This document shows, piece after piece, positions 34,455 to 42,896 of a DNA stretch of 64,000 nucleotides. The DNA comes from Vannielia litorea (GTDB lineage Bacteria > Pseudomonadota > Alphaproteobacteria > Rhodobacterales > Rhodobacteraceae): the NCBI RefSeq assembly GCF_018424695.1, contig NZ_QTNQ01000008.1, positions 1 to 64,000 of the forward strand. The letters run 5' to 3'. The translations under genes were made by a program, and so were the position numbers. The notes below the pieces were generated by a model. It saw only the letters and a program-made list of their open reading frames with translations. It was not told the DNA's origin and did not search any database. Position 1 is the first letter of the stretch, and every line of letters starts with the position of its first letter.

Positions 34455-34470
34455 TCTGACCCAACCCGCT

Positions 34471-34493
34471 CCCGGCCGATCGATCCGGCCGGG
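34471..34493 (+). terminator. Intercistronic hairpin after binding protein 2
   Basis: CCCGGCC (34471-34477) and GGCCGGG (34487-34493) form a GC-only stem 17 bp after the stop, without a T-tract. It sits in the same position relative to its gene as the hairpin after binding protein 1, which argues for a shared function in mRNA stability or expression ratio. Confidence 0.45.
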
Positions 34494-34556
34494 GGCAACA
34501 CTCACCCGCGCGGCAGCACCCGCGCCAGAGCAAGCCACCCTGGGGGAGCCATCAAA

Positions 34557-35660
34557 ATGGCGGACGCAACCAACACCGAAAGCAAGAGCACCGGGCCCGA
34601 CACAGCGTCGACGTCCGGCGGCGGCTTATCGCTTCTCAGCCTGTTCCGGCGCCCCGACGCGGGCGCGGCAGCGGGCTTCATCCTGATCTTCCTGTTCTTC
34701 GCCTGGTTCGGCTGGGACAAGAACTTCCTCACCCCGCTCGGCTCCTCGACCTGGCTCAACTTCGCCTCCAAGGTCGGCATCATCGCCATCCCGATCGGCT
34801 TCCTTATGATCGCAGGCGAGCTCGATATCTCCATCGGCGCGCTCATTCCCGCAGGCGGCATCGTGCTCGCCATGTCCACCGAGACCTTCGGGCTCAACAT
34901 CTGGCTCGGGGTGCTCATCAGCTTCGCCGTCGCCGGGGCCATCGGCTGGATGAACGGCATGCTGGTGACCCGCACCAACGTGCCCTCGCTCATCGTCACC
35001 CTGGCCACGCTCTTCGTGATCGCGGGTCTCAACGCCTACATCTCCAAACAGATCGCCGGCACCACCCAGCACAGCCTGCCCGATGCGGGCGTGGTCTCCG
35101 AGTTCCTGATGGGCGACTATCATACGCTGAAGATCGGCTCCGAAGACAGCGCCTTCACCATCTTCCAGAGCCTGCAAAGCTCCTTCTTCATCTGGATCGC
35201 GGTTGCTGTGGGCTGTTTCTTCGTGCTGCATGTCAGCCCGTGGGGGAACTGGATCTTTGCCATGGGTGGTGACCAGGAAGCCGCGCGCAATGCGGGTATC
35301 CCGACCAACCGCCTGAAGATCGCGCTGTTCATGCTGTCGGCCATGGCGGCTGCGCTTGTCGGCATGACCGAGGCTGTTCTGGCCAACACCGCCAGTACAA
35401 CGACGCAATTCGGCATGATCTTCAACACCATTATCTGTGTCGTCGTCGGCGGGGTTCTGTTGACCGGGGGCTTTGGCACGGTGACTGGCGTGGTCTTTGG
35501 CACGCTGACCTTTGGCATCGTGTTCCAGGGGATAAACTTCACTGCCTTCGACAAGGACCTGAATATGCTCTTCATCGGGGCGCTGCTGTTGGTGGCAGTT
35601 CTGATGAACGACACCTTCCGTAACCTGGCGACCAGCGCGTCGACCACCAAGAAAAAGTGA
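34557..35660 (+). CDS. ABC transporter permease (ribose/inositol type) 3
   Basis: A 367-residue RbsC-like permease, longer than the other two because of a polar N-terminal extension (residues 1-25, Ser/Thr/Asp-rich). IPIGFLMIAGELDISIGALIPAGG, MLVTRTNVPSLIVTLATLFVIAG and GGDQEAARNAGIPTNRLKI match the family. It lies between binding protein 2 and the single ATPase gene, 11 bp before the latter, so this trio looks like a complete importer by itself. Confidence 0.9.
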   Translation: MADATNTESKSTGPDTASTSGGGLSLLSLFRRPDAGAAAGFILIFLFFAWFGWDKNFLTPLGSSTWLNFASKVGIIAIPIGFLMIAGELDISIGALIPAGGIVLAMSTETFGLNIWLGVLISFAVAGAIGWMNGMLVTRTNVPSLIVTLATLFVIAGLNAYISKQIAGTTQHSLPDAGVVSEFLMGDYHTLKIGSEDSAFTIFQSLQSSFFIWIAVAVGCFFVLHVSPWGNWIFAMGGDQEAARNAGIPTNRLKIALFMLSAMAAALVGMTEAVLANTASTTTQFGMIFNTIICVVVGGVLLTGGFGTVTGVVFGTLTFGIVFQGINFTAFDKDLNMLFIGALLLVAVLMNDTFRNLATSASTTKKK

Positions 35661-35671
35661 GGGCTTGAACG

Positions 35672-36496
35672 ATGTCCGACAAAACCCCAGTTCTCGAAAT
35701 GCGCAAGGTCGACAAGAGCTTTGGCCCGATCGATGTGCTTCACGAAATCAGCCTGAAGGTCAACGAAGGCGAAGTGCTCTGCCTGCTCGGCGACAACGGT
35801 GCCGGCAAATCGACGCTGATCAAGACGATGTCCGGCGTGCACCAGCCCACCCGGGGCGAGATGCTGATGGATGGCAAGCCAGTCAGTTTCAATCGCCCAC
35901 GTGAAGCGCAGGATATGGGCATCGCGACGGTGCACCAGTTCGGCGGGACCTATCCGCTGATGTCCGTGGGGCGCAACTTCTTTGCCGGGAACGAGCCCAC
36001 CAAAGGTGTTGGCCCTTTCAAGGTCTTCGACCGCCAAAAGGCCAACCGCATCGCCGTGGATGAGGTCCAGAAGATGGGTATCACCCGCATCACCGATGGC
36101 GACCGTCTGGTCGGCGGCCTGTCGGGGGGCGAGCGTCAATCGCTGGCCATTGCCCGTGCTGTGTATTTCGGCGCACGCGTGCTGATCCTTGACGAACCGA
36201 CCGCTGCTTTGGGTGTGAAACAGGCCGCCCACGTTCTGCGCATCGTGAACGAGGCCAAGAGGCGCGGGTTGGCGGTGATCTTCATCACCCACCAGGTCAT
36301 GCACGCGATGGCCGTGGGCGACCACTTTGCGGTTCTGATACGTGGCGCCATCGCCGCCGACTTCCGCAAGGGCGAAAAGACCCGCGAAGAGATTGCCGAC
36401 CTGATGGCGGGCGGTGAATCCATGGCCGATCTCGAAGCGAATATCGAAGGCTACATGGAAACCCATGACGGCCACGTGCCGGAACCGGCGCATTGA
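35672..36496 (+). CDS. Sugar/inositol ABC transporter ATP-binding protein
   Basis: A 274-residue single-domain ATPase. Walker [10 protein letters not shown] spans residues 40-48, the signature [19 protein letters not shown] and Walker [13 protein letters not shown] are intact, with HQF for the Q-loop region and FITHQ for the switch His. Ribose-type ATPases are often two tandem domains (~500 residues); this one has a single domain, as in several Frc/Moc-type systems. It is the only ATPase for the two binding proteins and three permeases, so it may serve both importers. The last codons and stop are partly duplicated just downstream. Confidence 0.92.
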   Translation: MSDKTPVLEMRKVDKSFGPIDVLHEISLKVNEGEVLCLLGDNGAGKSTLIKTMSGVHQPTRGEMLMDGKPVSFNRPREAQDMGIATVHQFGGTYPLMSVGRNFFAGNEPTKGVGPFKVFDRQKANRIAVDEVQKMGITRITDGDRLVGGLSGGERQSLAIARAVYFGARVLILDEPTAALGVKQAAHVLRIVNEAKRRGLAVIFITHQVMHAMAVGDHFAVLIRGAIAADFRKGEKTREEIADLMAGGESMADLEANIEGYMETHDGHVPEPAH

Positions 36497-36529
36497 GCAC
36501 GCAGCCGGAACCGGCCCACTGAAACACCC

Positions 36530-36593
36530 GTCCCGGGCTTGACCCGGGAGCTCTACCGCAATCCTCCCAGAGGCTCCGGATCAAGCCCGGGGC
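36530..36593. repeat. Dispersed inverted-repeat element, copy 1
   Basis: CCCGGGCTTGACCCGGGAGC on the left and an imperfect reverse complement ending GGATCAAGCCCGGGG on the right enclose a ~25-bp centre, giving a stem of about 20 bp. A second copy with the same CCCGGG/TCAAGCCCGGG core is at 40019-40078. It looks like a REP-like mobile palindrome placed in intergenic DNA. Confidence 0.55.
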
Positions 36594-36651
36594 GCGATGA
36601 GAGGAAGTTGACCACCGCGCACATCTGCGCTTTCGGGAAAGACCTTGTAGA

Positions 36652-37653
36652 ATGACCCTTCGAATTGCCGTCATCGGCGCAGGCCTCATGGGCGCCGATC
36701 ATGCCCGTATCGTCGCCGAGGACCTGCCCGGCGCACACCTTCAGGTGGTTTGCGACATGGACGGCGCCCGCGCCAAATCCATCGCCGACCAATATGGCGC
36801 GGACTCTGCCACTGATCCCGAAGCGACCATCGCACGCAATGACGTTGACGCCGTGATTGTTGCATCTCCTGATTTCACACACGCGCCCCTGAGCCTTGCC
36901 TGTATCAAAGCAGGCAAGAAAGTGATGTGCGAAAAGCCCTTGTCGCAGTCCTCGCCCGAATGCCTAGAGGTGATGAAGGCCGAAGAGGCCGCAGGCGAGA
37001 AATTCATCATGCTGGGTTTCATGCGCCGCTATGACCCGGCCTACCTGCAGATGCGCGCCGCACTCAAGTCGGGAAAGATCGGCCGCGCGCTGATGCTGCA
37101 CAACTGGCACCGCAACGTCGCAACACCTGCCGCCGATTTCACTGGCGCCATGGCGATCACCAACTCTGCCCCGCATGAATTTGACGTCATGCGCTACCTG
37201 CTGGACACCGAGGTGACGTCCATTGCTGCATCGCAGCCGAAACGCTCTGACACGCTGGTGGCCCCCGTCGTCATGGTCTTGACGACTGCCGATGATCAGA
37301 TCGTCACCGTCGAGGTCAACAACAACGCCGCCTATGGCTATGACGTCAAGGCAGAGCTGGTGGGGGAGACCGGCACGATCTCGACCAACCATGTCAGCTA
37401 TACCCGCATGGATCAGGACGCCGCAAAGTCGCTGGGCCACGACCCCGACTGGCGCGACCGTTATGCCGAGGCTTATCGCCAACAGAACCGCGCCTTTGTG
37501 AACTGGGCGCAGGGCGGCGACTACCCCGAAATCGCTTCGTCGGCATGGGACGGCTACGCTGCTGCCGTGATCGCCGAGGCCGGTGCGCGGGCACTGGCCG
37601 ACGGCTCGCGCGAAGACATCACCCTCATCTCCAAGCCGGAGTTCTACCAATGA
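36652..37653 (+). CDS. Gfo/Idh/MocA family oxidoreductase 1 (MocA/IolG-like)
   Basis: A 333-residue NAD(P)-dependent dehydrogenase. The Rossmann start is IAVIGAGLMGADHARIV, the conserved lysine motif is CEKPLSQS near residue 94, and the FMRRYDPAY and NSAPHEFDVMRYLLDTE segments carry the substrate-site residues. In MocA and IolG this fold oxidises one ring hydroxyl of an inosamine or inositol. It overlaps the next gene (ATGA), a MocC-like isomerase, matching the mocA-mocC pairing known from rhizopine loci. It could oxidise the methylated or amino inositol before or after demethylation. Confidence 0.9.
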   Translation: MTLRIAVIGAGLMGADHARIVAEDLPGAHLQVVCDMDGARAKSIADQYGADSATDPEATIARNDVDAVIVASPDFTHAPLSLACIKAGKKVMCEKPLSQSSPECLEVMKAEEAAGEKFIMLGFMRRYDPAYLQMRAALKSGKIGRALMLHNWHRNVATPAADFTGAMAITNSAPHEFDVMRYLLDTEVTSIAASQPKRSDTLVAPVVMVLTTADDQIVTVEVNNNAAYGYDVKAELVGETGTISTNHVSYTRMDQDAAKSLGHDPDWRDRYAEAYRQQNRAFVNWAQGGDYPEIASSAWDGYAAAVIAEAGARALADGSREDITLISKPEFYQ

Positions 37654-38609
37654 AGCTGGGTTTCGTATCCGATAGCCTCGGTGGCATGTCCTTTGCCGAA
37701 ATGATGGACAACGCGCAGCGCATGGGCGTCAGCGGTATCGAGGTCAACACCTGTGGCTGGTCGACTGCCCCGCATTGCCGCATGGACGATCTGCTCGGCA
37801 ATGGGTCCGCTCAGAAGGCGTTCATGGACGAATTCGACCGACGAGGGCTGGAGATTATCTCCTTCAACGCCAACGGCAACCCGCTGCACCCGACCGATCC
37901 CAAGCAGGGCGAGGATCTGAAAAAGACCATTCGCCTGGCCGGTGAAATGGGCGTCAAGAAAGTCTGCACCATGTCGGGCCTGCCCGCAGGCTCGGCAAAT
38001 GACGTGATGCCGAACTGGGTTGTCAGCAGCTGGCCGCCGGAAACGCAGATCATGCTCAAATACCAGTGGGAAGAAAAGCTGATCCCGTTCTGGACCGAGA
38101 TCGTTGCGCTCTGCAAAGAGCACGGCGTCGAGCAGATCGCGCTTGAACTGCACGGCAACCAGTGCGTCTACAACGTGCCCTCACTGTTCAAACTACGCGA
38201 GGCTGTTGGCCCGGTGATTGGCGCGAACCTCGACCCAAGTCACCTGTTCTGGATGGGCGCCGATCCCCTGATCGCTGCCGAGGTACTGGGCGAAGCCGTG
38301 TATCACGTCCATGCCAAGGACACCTTCCTGAACGCACCCAAGCAGGCGACTACGTCTCTTCTGGAAAATGGCTCGCTCATGGATATCCCGGCGCGCTCGT
38401 GGTCCTACATCACGCTGGGCTTTGGCCATGGCGAGGAATGGTGGCGGCAGTTCTGCTATCGGCTCAAGATGGGCGGTTACGACGGCTGGCTGTCGATCGA
38501 ACACGAGGATGTGCTGCTGAACTCGCTCGAAGGCCTGGAGAAATCCGTGGACCTGCTGAAGGGCGTGATGCCGTCTGCCCCTGCCGATTTCAAACCGCAG
38601 GAGATCTGA
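37650..38609 (+). CDS. mocC: Sugar phosphate isomerase/epimerase family TIM-barrel protein (MocC-like)
   Basis: A 319-residue AP-endonuclease-2-fold TIM barrel (IolE/IolH/MocC superfamily). The start MKLGFVSDSLGG overlaps the preceding stop. Metal-site residues fall in IALELHGNQCVYN, GANLDPSHLFWMG, YHVHAKDT and LSIEHED. Similar proteins isomerise, epimerise or dehydrate keto-inositols. Position directly before the MocD-like oxygenase supports a MocC-type role, though the exact reaction of MocC itself is not established. The gene name is used by similarity in both sequence type and context. Confidence 0.8.
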   Translation: MKLGFVSDSLGGMSFAEMMDNAQRMGVSGIEVNTCGWSTAPHCRMDDLLGNGSAQKAFMDEFDRRGLEIISFNANGNPLHPTDPKQGEDLKKTIRLAGEMGVKKVCTMSGLPAGSANDVMPNWVVSSWPPETQIMLKYQWEEKLIPFWTEIVALCKEHGVEQIALELHGNQCVYNVPSLFKLREAVGPVIGANLDPSHLFWMGADPLIAAEVLGEAVYHVHAKDTFLNAPKQATTSLLENGSLMDIPARSWSYITLGFGHGEEWWRQFCYRLKMGGYDGWLSIEHEDVLLNSLEGLEKSVDLLKGVMPSAPADFKPQEI

Positions 38610-38613
38610 TCCC

Positions 38614-39675
38614 GTGCCCCGTGACTATGATCTTCTGGGACCGGATGCGCAAAGCGCCGTGGCCAAAGGTTTGGTCACGGAGGACTGGTATCGCACACCC
38701 ATCGACCGAAAGGTCATGAAAGCGCTGATGAAGCGGGCCGACCAGCCCGCGATCCGCGACACGGGTGTCCTTTTCGGGCTGATGGCGGTGTTCGCCGCCA
38801 CAGCCATTGCGCTGATGCCCAGCTGGTGGTCCGCGCCGTTCTGGCTGGCCTATGGCGTGCTCTATGGCTCGGCAATGGACAGCAGGTGGCATGAGTGCGG
38901 TCATGGGTCTGCCTTCAAGACCCGCTGGATGAACATGGTCGTCTACCAGGTCGCGTGCTTCTGCATGGTCCGCGATCCGTCCTGCTGGAAGTTCGGCCAT
39001 GCTCGGCACCATTCCGACACGGTCATCGTCGGCCGTGACCCCGAAGTGGCGATCATGCGGCCCGTCGACATGCTCAAGATGGCGGCGAATCTGGTGGGCA
39101 TTCTGGATGTGATCGACGGTGTGAAACGGATGATCCGGCACGCCGCAGGTCATATCCTGCCGGATGAGGCAGATTACGTGGCCGAGTCGTTCCACGCCAA
39201 GACCATCCGCACCGCGCGCATCTGGCTGGCGATTTACGCTGCAACCATCGCCGCCGCGCTGGTCTTTCAAAGCTGGATTCCCGTGCTGCTGATCGGTCTG
39301 CCGCGTCTGTATGGTTGCTGGCACATGGTGCTGTGCGGCTGGCTGCAGCATGGCGGGCTGGCCGACAACGTGTTGGATCACCGCATGAACAGCCGGACGG
39401 TCTATATGAACCCGGTCAGCCGCTTCATCTACTGGAACATGAACTACCACGTCGAACACCACATGTTCCCGCTCGTACCCTACTACAAGCTGCCCGAACT
39501 GCACGAGATCTGCCGCCACGACTTCCCGGCACCGAACACCTCTTTCCTGGATGGCTACGCTCAGATGCTGCCCGCGCTCTGGCGGCAGCGCAAAGACCCC
39601 GATTTCTACCTCCGGCGCCCGCTGCCGGAGACCGCAAACCCCTATCACGAAGGGCCGGCCGCAAAGGCCGCCTGA
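38614..39675 (+). CDS. mocD: Fatty acid desaturase-fold oxygenase (MocD-like)
   Basis: A 353-residue membrane di-iron enzyme starting with GTG. The three histidine boxes are HECGHG (93-98), HARHH (129-133) and HVEHH (279-283), with two pairs of membrane spans between (residues ~50-85 and 205-245). MocD of rhizobial rhizopine loci is this type and is needed, with MocE and MocF, only for the O-methylated rhizopine, so it is thought to remove the methyl group oxidatively. Here it is followed after 21 bp by the Rieske protein. Demethylation of a methyl-inositol or inosamine is the best reading. Confidence 0.85.
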   Translation: MPRDYDLLGPDAQSAVAKGLVTEDWYRTPIDRKVMKALMKRADQPAIRDTGVLFGLMAVFAATAIALMPSWWSAPFWLAYGVLYGSAMDSRWHECGHGSAFKTRWMNMVVYQVACFCMVRDPSCWKFGHARHHSDTVIVGRDPEVAIMRPVDMLKMAANLVGILDVIDGVKRMIRHAAGHILPDEADYVAESFHAKTIRTARIWLAIYAATIAAALVFQSWIPVLLIGLPRLYGCWHMVLCGWLQHGGLADNVLDHRMNSRTVYMNPVSRFIYWNMNYHVEHHMFPLVPYYKLPELHEICRHDFPAPNTSFLDGYAQMLPALWRQRKDPDFYLRRPLPETANPYHEGPAAKAA

Positions 39676-39696
39676 GACCACACGAGGAGACTTATC

Positions 39697-40008
39697 ATGG
39701 CAGAATGGGTAGACGCCTGCGCAACGGGTGATGTGGACGCCGAGGACGTGATCCGCTTCGATCACGGGGCGCGGACCTTCGTCATCATCCGCGATCACGA
39801 GGATAATTACTACTGCACCGATGGGTTGTGCACCCACGAGGATGTGCACCTCGAGGATGGTCTGGTGGTCGAGGCGACCATCGAATGCCCCAAGCATTCC
39901 TCGATCTTCGACTGCACATCCGGTGAGGTCGAAACGCCCCCGGCCTGCGAAAACCTGTGTACCTATCCTGTCAAAGTCGATGGCGGTCGGGTCTTCGTCG
40001 AAATCTGA
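39697..40008 (+). CDS. mocE: Rieske [2Fe-2S] ferredoxin (MocE-like)
   Basis: A 103-residue Rieske ferredoxin. The cluster ligands are CTH (Cys45, His47) and CPKH (Cys64, His67) in the spacing of oxygenase ferredoxins. No signal peptide or membrane anchor is present, so it is a soluble cytosolic carrier. It would pass electrons from the FAD reductase at 40877 to the di-iron oxygenase at 38614 and perhaps to the two fatty-acid-hydroxylase-like proteins. GAGGAGACTT precedes the ATG. Confidence 0.92.
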   Translation: MAEWVDACATGDVDAEDVIRFDHGARTFVIIRDHEDNYYCTDGLCTHEDVHLEDGLVVEATIECPKHSSIFDCTSGEVETPPACENLCTYPVKVDGGRVFVEI

Positions 40009-40018
40009 GCGATTGGCG

Positions 40019-40078
40019 CCCCGGGCCTGACCCTCGGCCTCCACGTCTGGCCAAGAGGTCGCGGGTCAAGCCCGGGAC
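40019..40078. repeat. Dispersed inverted-repeat element, copy 2
   Basis: CCCCGGGCCTGACCC on the left and GGGTCAAGCCCGGGAC on the right are imperfect reverse complements about 30 bp apart. The core matches copy 1 at 36530. It lies in the gap between the Rieske ferredoxin and the isomerase gene. Confidence 0.55.
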
Positions 40079-40100
40079 AGGTGTTACCAAGGATACCTCA

Positions 40101-40880
40101 ATGAGCTTTCAACTTGCCGCCTGCGCCGAAATGCTGTGGCGCGACAAACCCATCGAATGGCGGGCCTCACGCCTGAAAGAGATGGGGTTTGGCGTGGGTC
40201 TCTGGAACTGGCCGGATCACGATCTAGCCAAGCTGGAAGCCACGGGCGCCAATTTCACCATCATGAACGGCTACCTCGTCGGGCGTTTGTCCGATGCCGA
40301 GGGCGCGGAGGCGCTGTTGGCCAGCGCGCGAGAGACAGCACAGGTCGGCAAGCGGCTGGGTGTCGACCGGCTGAACCTGCATGGCACTGGATTGGGCGAT
40401 ATGGGTGTGCCGATCCCGCTGATCGGGTCCTTTGCACCCGGTTACGAACAGCGCGCCCGTGACACACTGCACCGCATCTGCGACATGGCCGAGACCGTGG
40501 GGGTGACTTTCACGTTGGAAAACCTCAACCCCATCGACCATCCCGGTTGCCCGTTTGGCTCGACCGCGGATGTGCTGGCCTTGGTCAGCGCGGTGGGCCG
40601 CCCGCAGCTGCGCATCAACCTCGACCTCTATCACACGCAGATCGGCGAAGGTGACCTGATCCGCTGGTGTCAGGCGTGCTTGCCGTGGATTGGCGAGGTG
40701 CAAGTCGCCGACAACCCCGGCCGGTGTGAGCCGGGCACGGGCGAAATCAACTATGCGGGCATCGCCAGTGCGCTGAGCGAAATGGGCTATAGCGGCCCCG
40801 TCGGTATGGAGGCCTTTGCGGCAGGCGATCCCGAGGCCGCGCTGGAGTCCTTCCGCACTGCATTCACGGTGTCGTCATGA
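40101..40880 (+). CDS. Hydroxypyruvate isomerase-like TIM-barrel protein
   Basis: A 259-residue protein of the AP-endonuclease-2-fold family, closest in layout to hydroxypyruvate isomerase: CAEMLWRDKPIEWRASRLKEMGF at the start, VTFTLENLNPIDHPG near residue 140, RINLDLYHTQIGEGDL near 173 and GEINYAGIASAL near 213. Metal ligands Glu, Asp and His are placed as in the family. The start ATG was chosen where homology begins. It may isomerise a ketose-like ring or a ring-opened intermediate. It overlaps the FAD reductase gene by 4 bp, splitting the mocE and mocF genes. Confidence 0.85.
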   Translation: MSFQLAACAEMLWRDKPIEWRASRLKEMGFGVGLWNWPDHDLAKLEATGANFTIMNGYLVGRLSDAEGAEALLASARETAQVGKRLGVDRLNLHGTGLGDMGVPIPLIGSFAPGYEQRARDTLHRICDMAETVGVTFTLENLNPIDHPGCPFGSTADVLALVSAVGRPQLRINLDLYHTQIGEGDLIRWCQACLPWIGEVQVADNPGRCEPGTGEINYAGIASALSEMGYSGPVGMEAFAAGDPEAALESFRTAFTVSS

Positions 40881-42058
40881 GCGGCATGGTCATAATCGGG
40901 GCAGGGGAGTGCGGCGTCCGGGCCGCGTTTGCCCTGCGAATGCAAGGCTATGCGGGCGAGATCACGCTGATTGGGGCGGAGGCGGCGTTGCCTTATGAAC
41001 GTCCGCCGCTGTCCAAATTCGGCGAGACCAAACCGATCTGCGCGGTTGAAGCCTATCAGGACAAGGCGATCACCTTGCGTCTTGGCGAACCTGTCCGCGG
41101 TATTGATCGGGCCACTCGGAGCGTTTCCCTGGCAGGGGGTGAGACGCTGGACTATGACTGCCTCCTTTTGGCCACCGGCGCGCGGGCACGGCTGTTTCCT
41201 GGGATGGACGGTTGCCTGACCCTGCGCACTGACAAGGACGCGCAGTCCATTCTGTCTCAACTGCACCGAGATGCCCGGATTGGCATCGTTGGTGGCGGTT
41301 TTATCGGGCTGGAGCTTGCCGCTCTGGCACGGTCAGCCGGAGCCGAGGTGACGGTTTTCGAAGCAGCCCCCCGACTCTTGGGTCGTGCTGTACCGCCCCA
41401 GATCGCACAGGTCCTGCAAGATCGGCACTTGGCTGAAGGCGTGTCCATGATGCTGGGCACGGGTGTGTCGTCTGCCAATGCAACCCGCATCGTCCTGGCT
41501 GACGGCAAGGTATTGGACTTCGACGCCGTGATTGCCGGTGTTGGGGCGCTGCCGAATACCGATCTCGCTGAAACCGCAGGATTGGATGTGCAGAACGGTA
41601 TCGTCGTTGACGGCGATTTCCGGACGTCGGACCCGCATGTCTTTGCCGCCGGGGATTGCTGCAATTTCGACTGGCGCGGCCAACGCGTCCGGCTGGAAAG
41701 CTGGAAGGCTGCGAAGGACCAGGGCGAACACGCTGCCAGTGCCATGTTGGGGCAGTCGGATGCCTATTCGAAAGGACCGTGGTTCTGGTCGGATCAATAC
41801 GATCTGGGGCTGCAGGTGACTGGGATCTTCGATCTGGCGGCGCCGATCCGCCATCGCAACACTGGCGGTGGCACAACGGTCGTTTTCCAAATTGATAGCG
41901 TGGGAACGCTCCGCGCCGCGGCAGGGATAGGGCCAATGAACACCACGTCGAAGGACATTCGCATCTTCGAAAAACTCATTGAACGGGGCACTGCCGTCGA
42001 TGCCGATGCGCTGGCCGATCCCGAACAGAACTTGAAGCGGCTGCTGAAAGCTGCCTGA
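40877..42058 (+). CDS. mocF: FAD-dependent ferredoxin reductase (MocF-like)
   Basis: A 393-residue oxidoreductase of the BphA4/putidaredoxin-reductase type. FAD binding at the N-terminus (VIIGAGECGVRAAFALR, then ALPYERPPLSK), the NADH motif IGIVGGGFIGLELAALARSAGA near residue 135, and the second FAD contact HVFAAGDCCNFDW near 254 followed by ESWKAAKDQGEHAA are intact. It would reduce the Rieske protein at 39697 with NADH. With mocD and mocE this completes a three-component oxygenase chain as in rhizopine loci. Confidence 0.9.
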   Translation: MSGMVIIGAGECGVRAAFALRMQGYAGEITLIGAEAALPYERPPLSKFGETKPICAVEAYQDKAITLRLGEPVRGIDRATRSVSLAGGETLDYDCLLLATGARARLFPGMDGCLTLRTDKDAQSILSQLHRDARIGIVGGGFIGLELAALARSAGAEVTVFEAAPRLLGRAVPPQIAQVLQDRHLAEGVSMMLGTGVSSANATRIVLADGKVLDFDAVIAGVGALPNTDLAETAGLDVQNGIVVDGDFRTSDPHVFAAGDCCNFDWRGQRVRLESWKAAKDQGEHAASAMLGQSDAYSKGPWFWSDQYDLGLQVTGIFDLAAPIRHRNTGGGTTVVFQIDSVGTLRAAAGIGPMNTTSKDIRIFEKLIERGTAVDADALADPEQNLKRLLKAA

Positions 42059-42077
42059 GCCACCAAAGGACAGACCC

Positions 42078-42896
42078 ATGTACCACAATCGTCCCCATGT
42101 CGAAGACATCCGCGCCATGAAGAAGCGCGGCGAGAAAATCTCGATGCTGTTTGTCACCACCCCCGAAGAAGCCGCCGCAGCCAACGCTGCTGGCATCCAC
42201 ATGCTGTCCATCGAGGGCAAGTTCTTTGACGCCGAAATGCGCGAAGCGGCGGGTGACTGCTTTGTGCAGGTCGGTCTGCCCTATGGCGGCTGGGGCCGGT
42301 TCGAGGGCCGCCCGATCGCCACCGGCGAGGACTACCTGCGCGCGGCGTTCCACTATGCGGGCATCGGCGGCGACGCCTATTACTGCTCGGCCAGCTATGA
42401 CATCCAGAAGCTGCTCTGCGACAACCATTTGCCCGTCGTCGGCCATATCGGCCTGATCCCGTCCTACATCACCTGGACCGGCTGGCGCGCCGTGGGCAAG
42501 ACCGCAGATGAGGCCGAGGCGCTGTGGAAACACACGCAGATGCTCGAAAAGATCGGTGTCTTCGGTGCCGAGCTCGAGGTCGTGCCGGATCGCGTCGCCA
42601 AGTTCCTGACCGAGAATTCCTCGCTCATCATGCTGGGTATGGGCGCGGGCAAATACGCCGACGCGCAGTATCTGTTTACCGAGGATGTCTGCGGCTACGG
42701 CAAGAACCACAAGCCGCGTCACGGCAAGGCCTATCGCAACTTCGCCCCCGAACTGGAGCGTCTGCAAAACGAACGCATCGCGGCCTTCAAGGAATTCAAG
42801 ACCGACGTGGACAATGGCGGTTATCCCGAAGCCGGGCATTCCGTCGCCATCAAGGATGACGAGTTCGACGCCTTCATCAGCAAGGTGCAAGGCTGA
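42078..42896 (+). CDS. Divergent 3-methyl-2-oxobutanoate hydroxymethyltransferase (PanB)-like protein
   Basis: A 272-residue protein alignable to PanB over its full length: HLPVVGHIGLIPSY near residue 117, FGAELEVVP with the conserved Glu near 156, and LGMGAGKYADAQYLFTEDVCG near 178 echo PanB VPVxGHIGLTP, LECVP and IGIGAG. The substrate and metal motifs differ: KLEGG is absent and VGDS is replaced by SIEG. True PanB transfers the C1 unit of methylene-THF to a keto acid for pantothenate. This copy sits in an inositol operon, so it may use or release a C1 unit, or act as an aldolase on a keto-inositol. The function is unproven. Confidence 0.75.
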   Translation: MYHNRPHVEDIRAMKKRGEKISMLFVTTPEEAAAANAAGIHMLSIEGKFFDAEMREAAGDCFVQVGLPYGGWGRFEGRPIATGEDYLRAAFHYAGIGGDAYYCSASYDIQKLLCDNHLPVVGHIGLIPSYITWTGWRAVGKTADEAEALWKHTQMLEKIGVFGAELEVVPDRVAKFLTENSSLIMLGMGAGKYADAQYLFTEDVCGYGKNHKPRHGKAYRNFAPELERLQNERIAAFKEFKTDVDNGGYPEAGHSVAIKDDEFDAFISKVQG

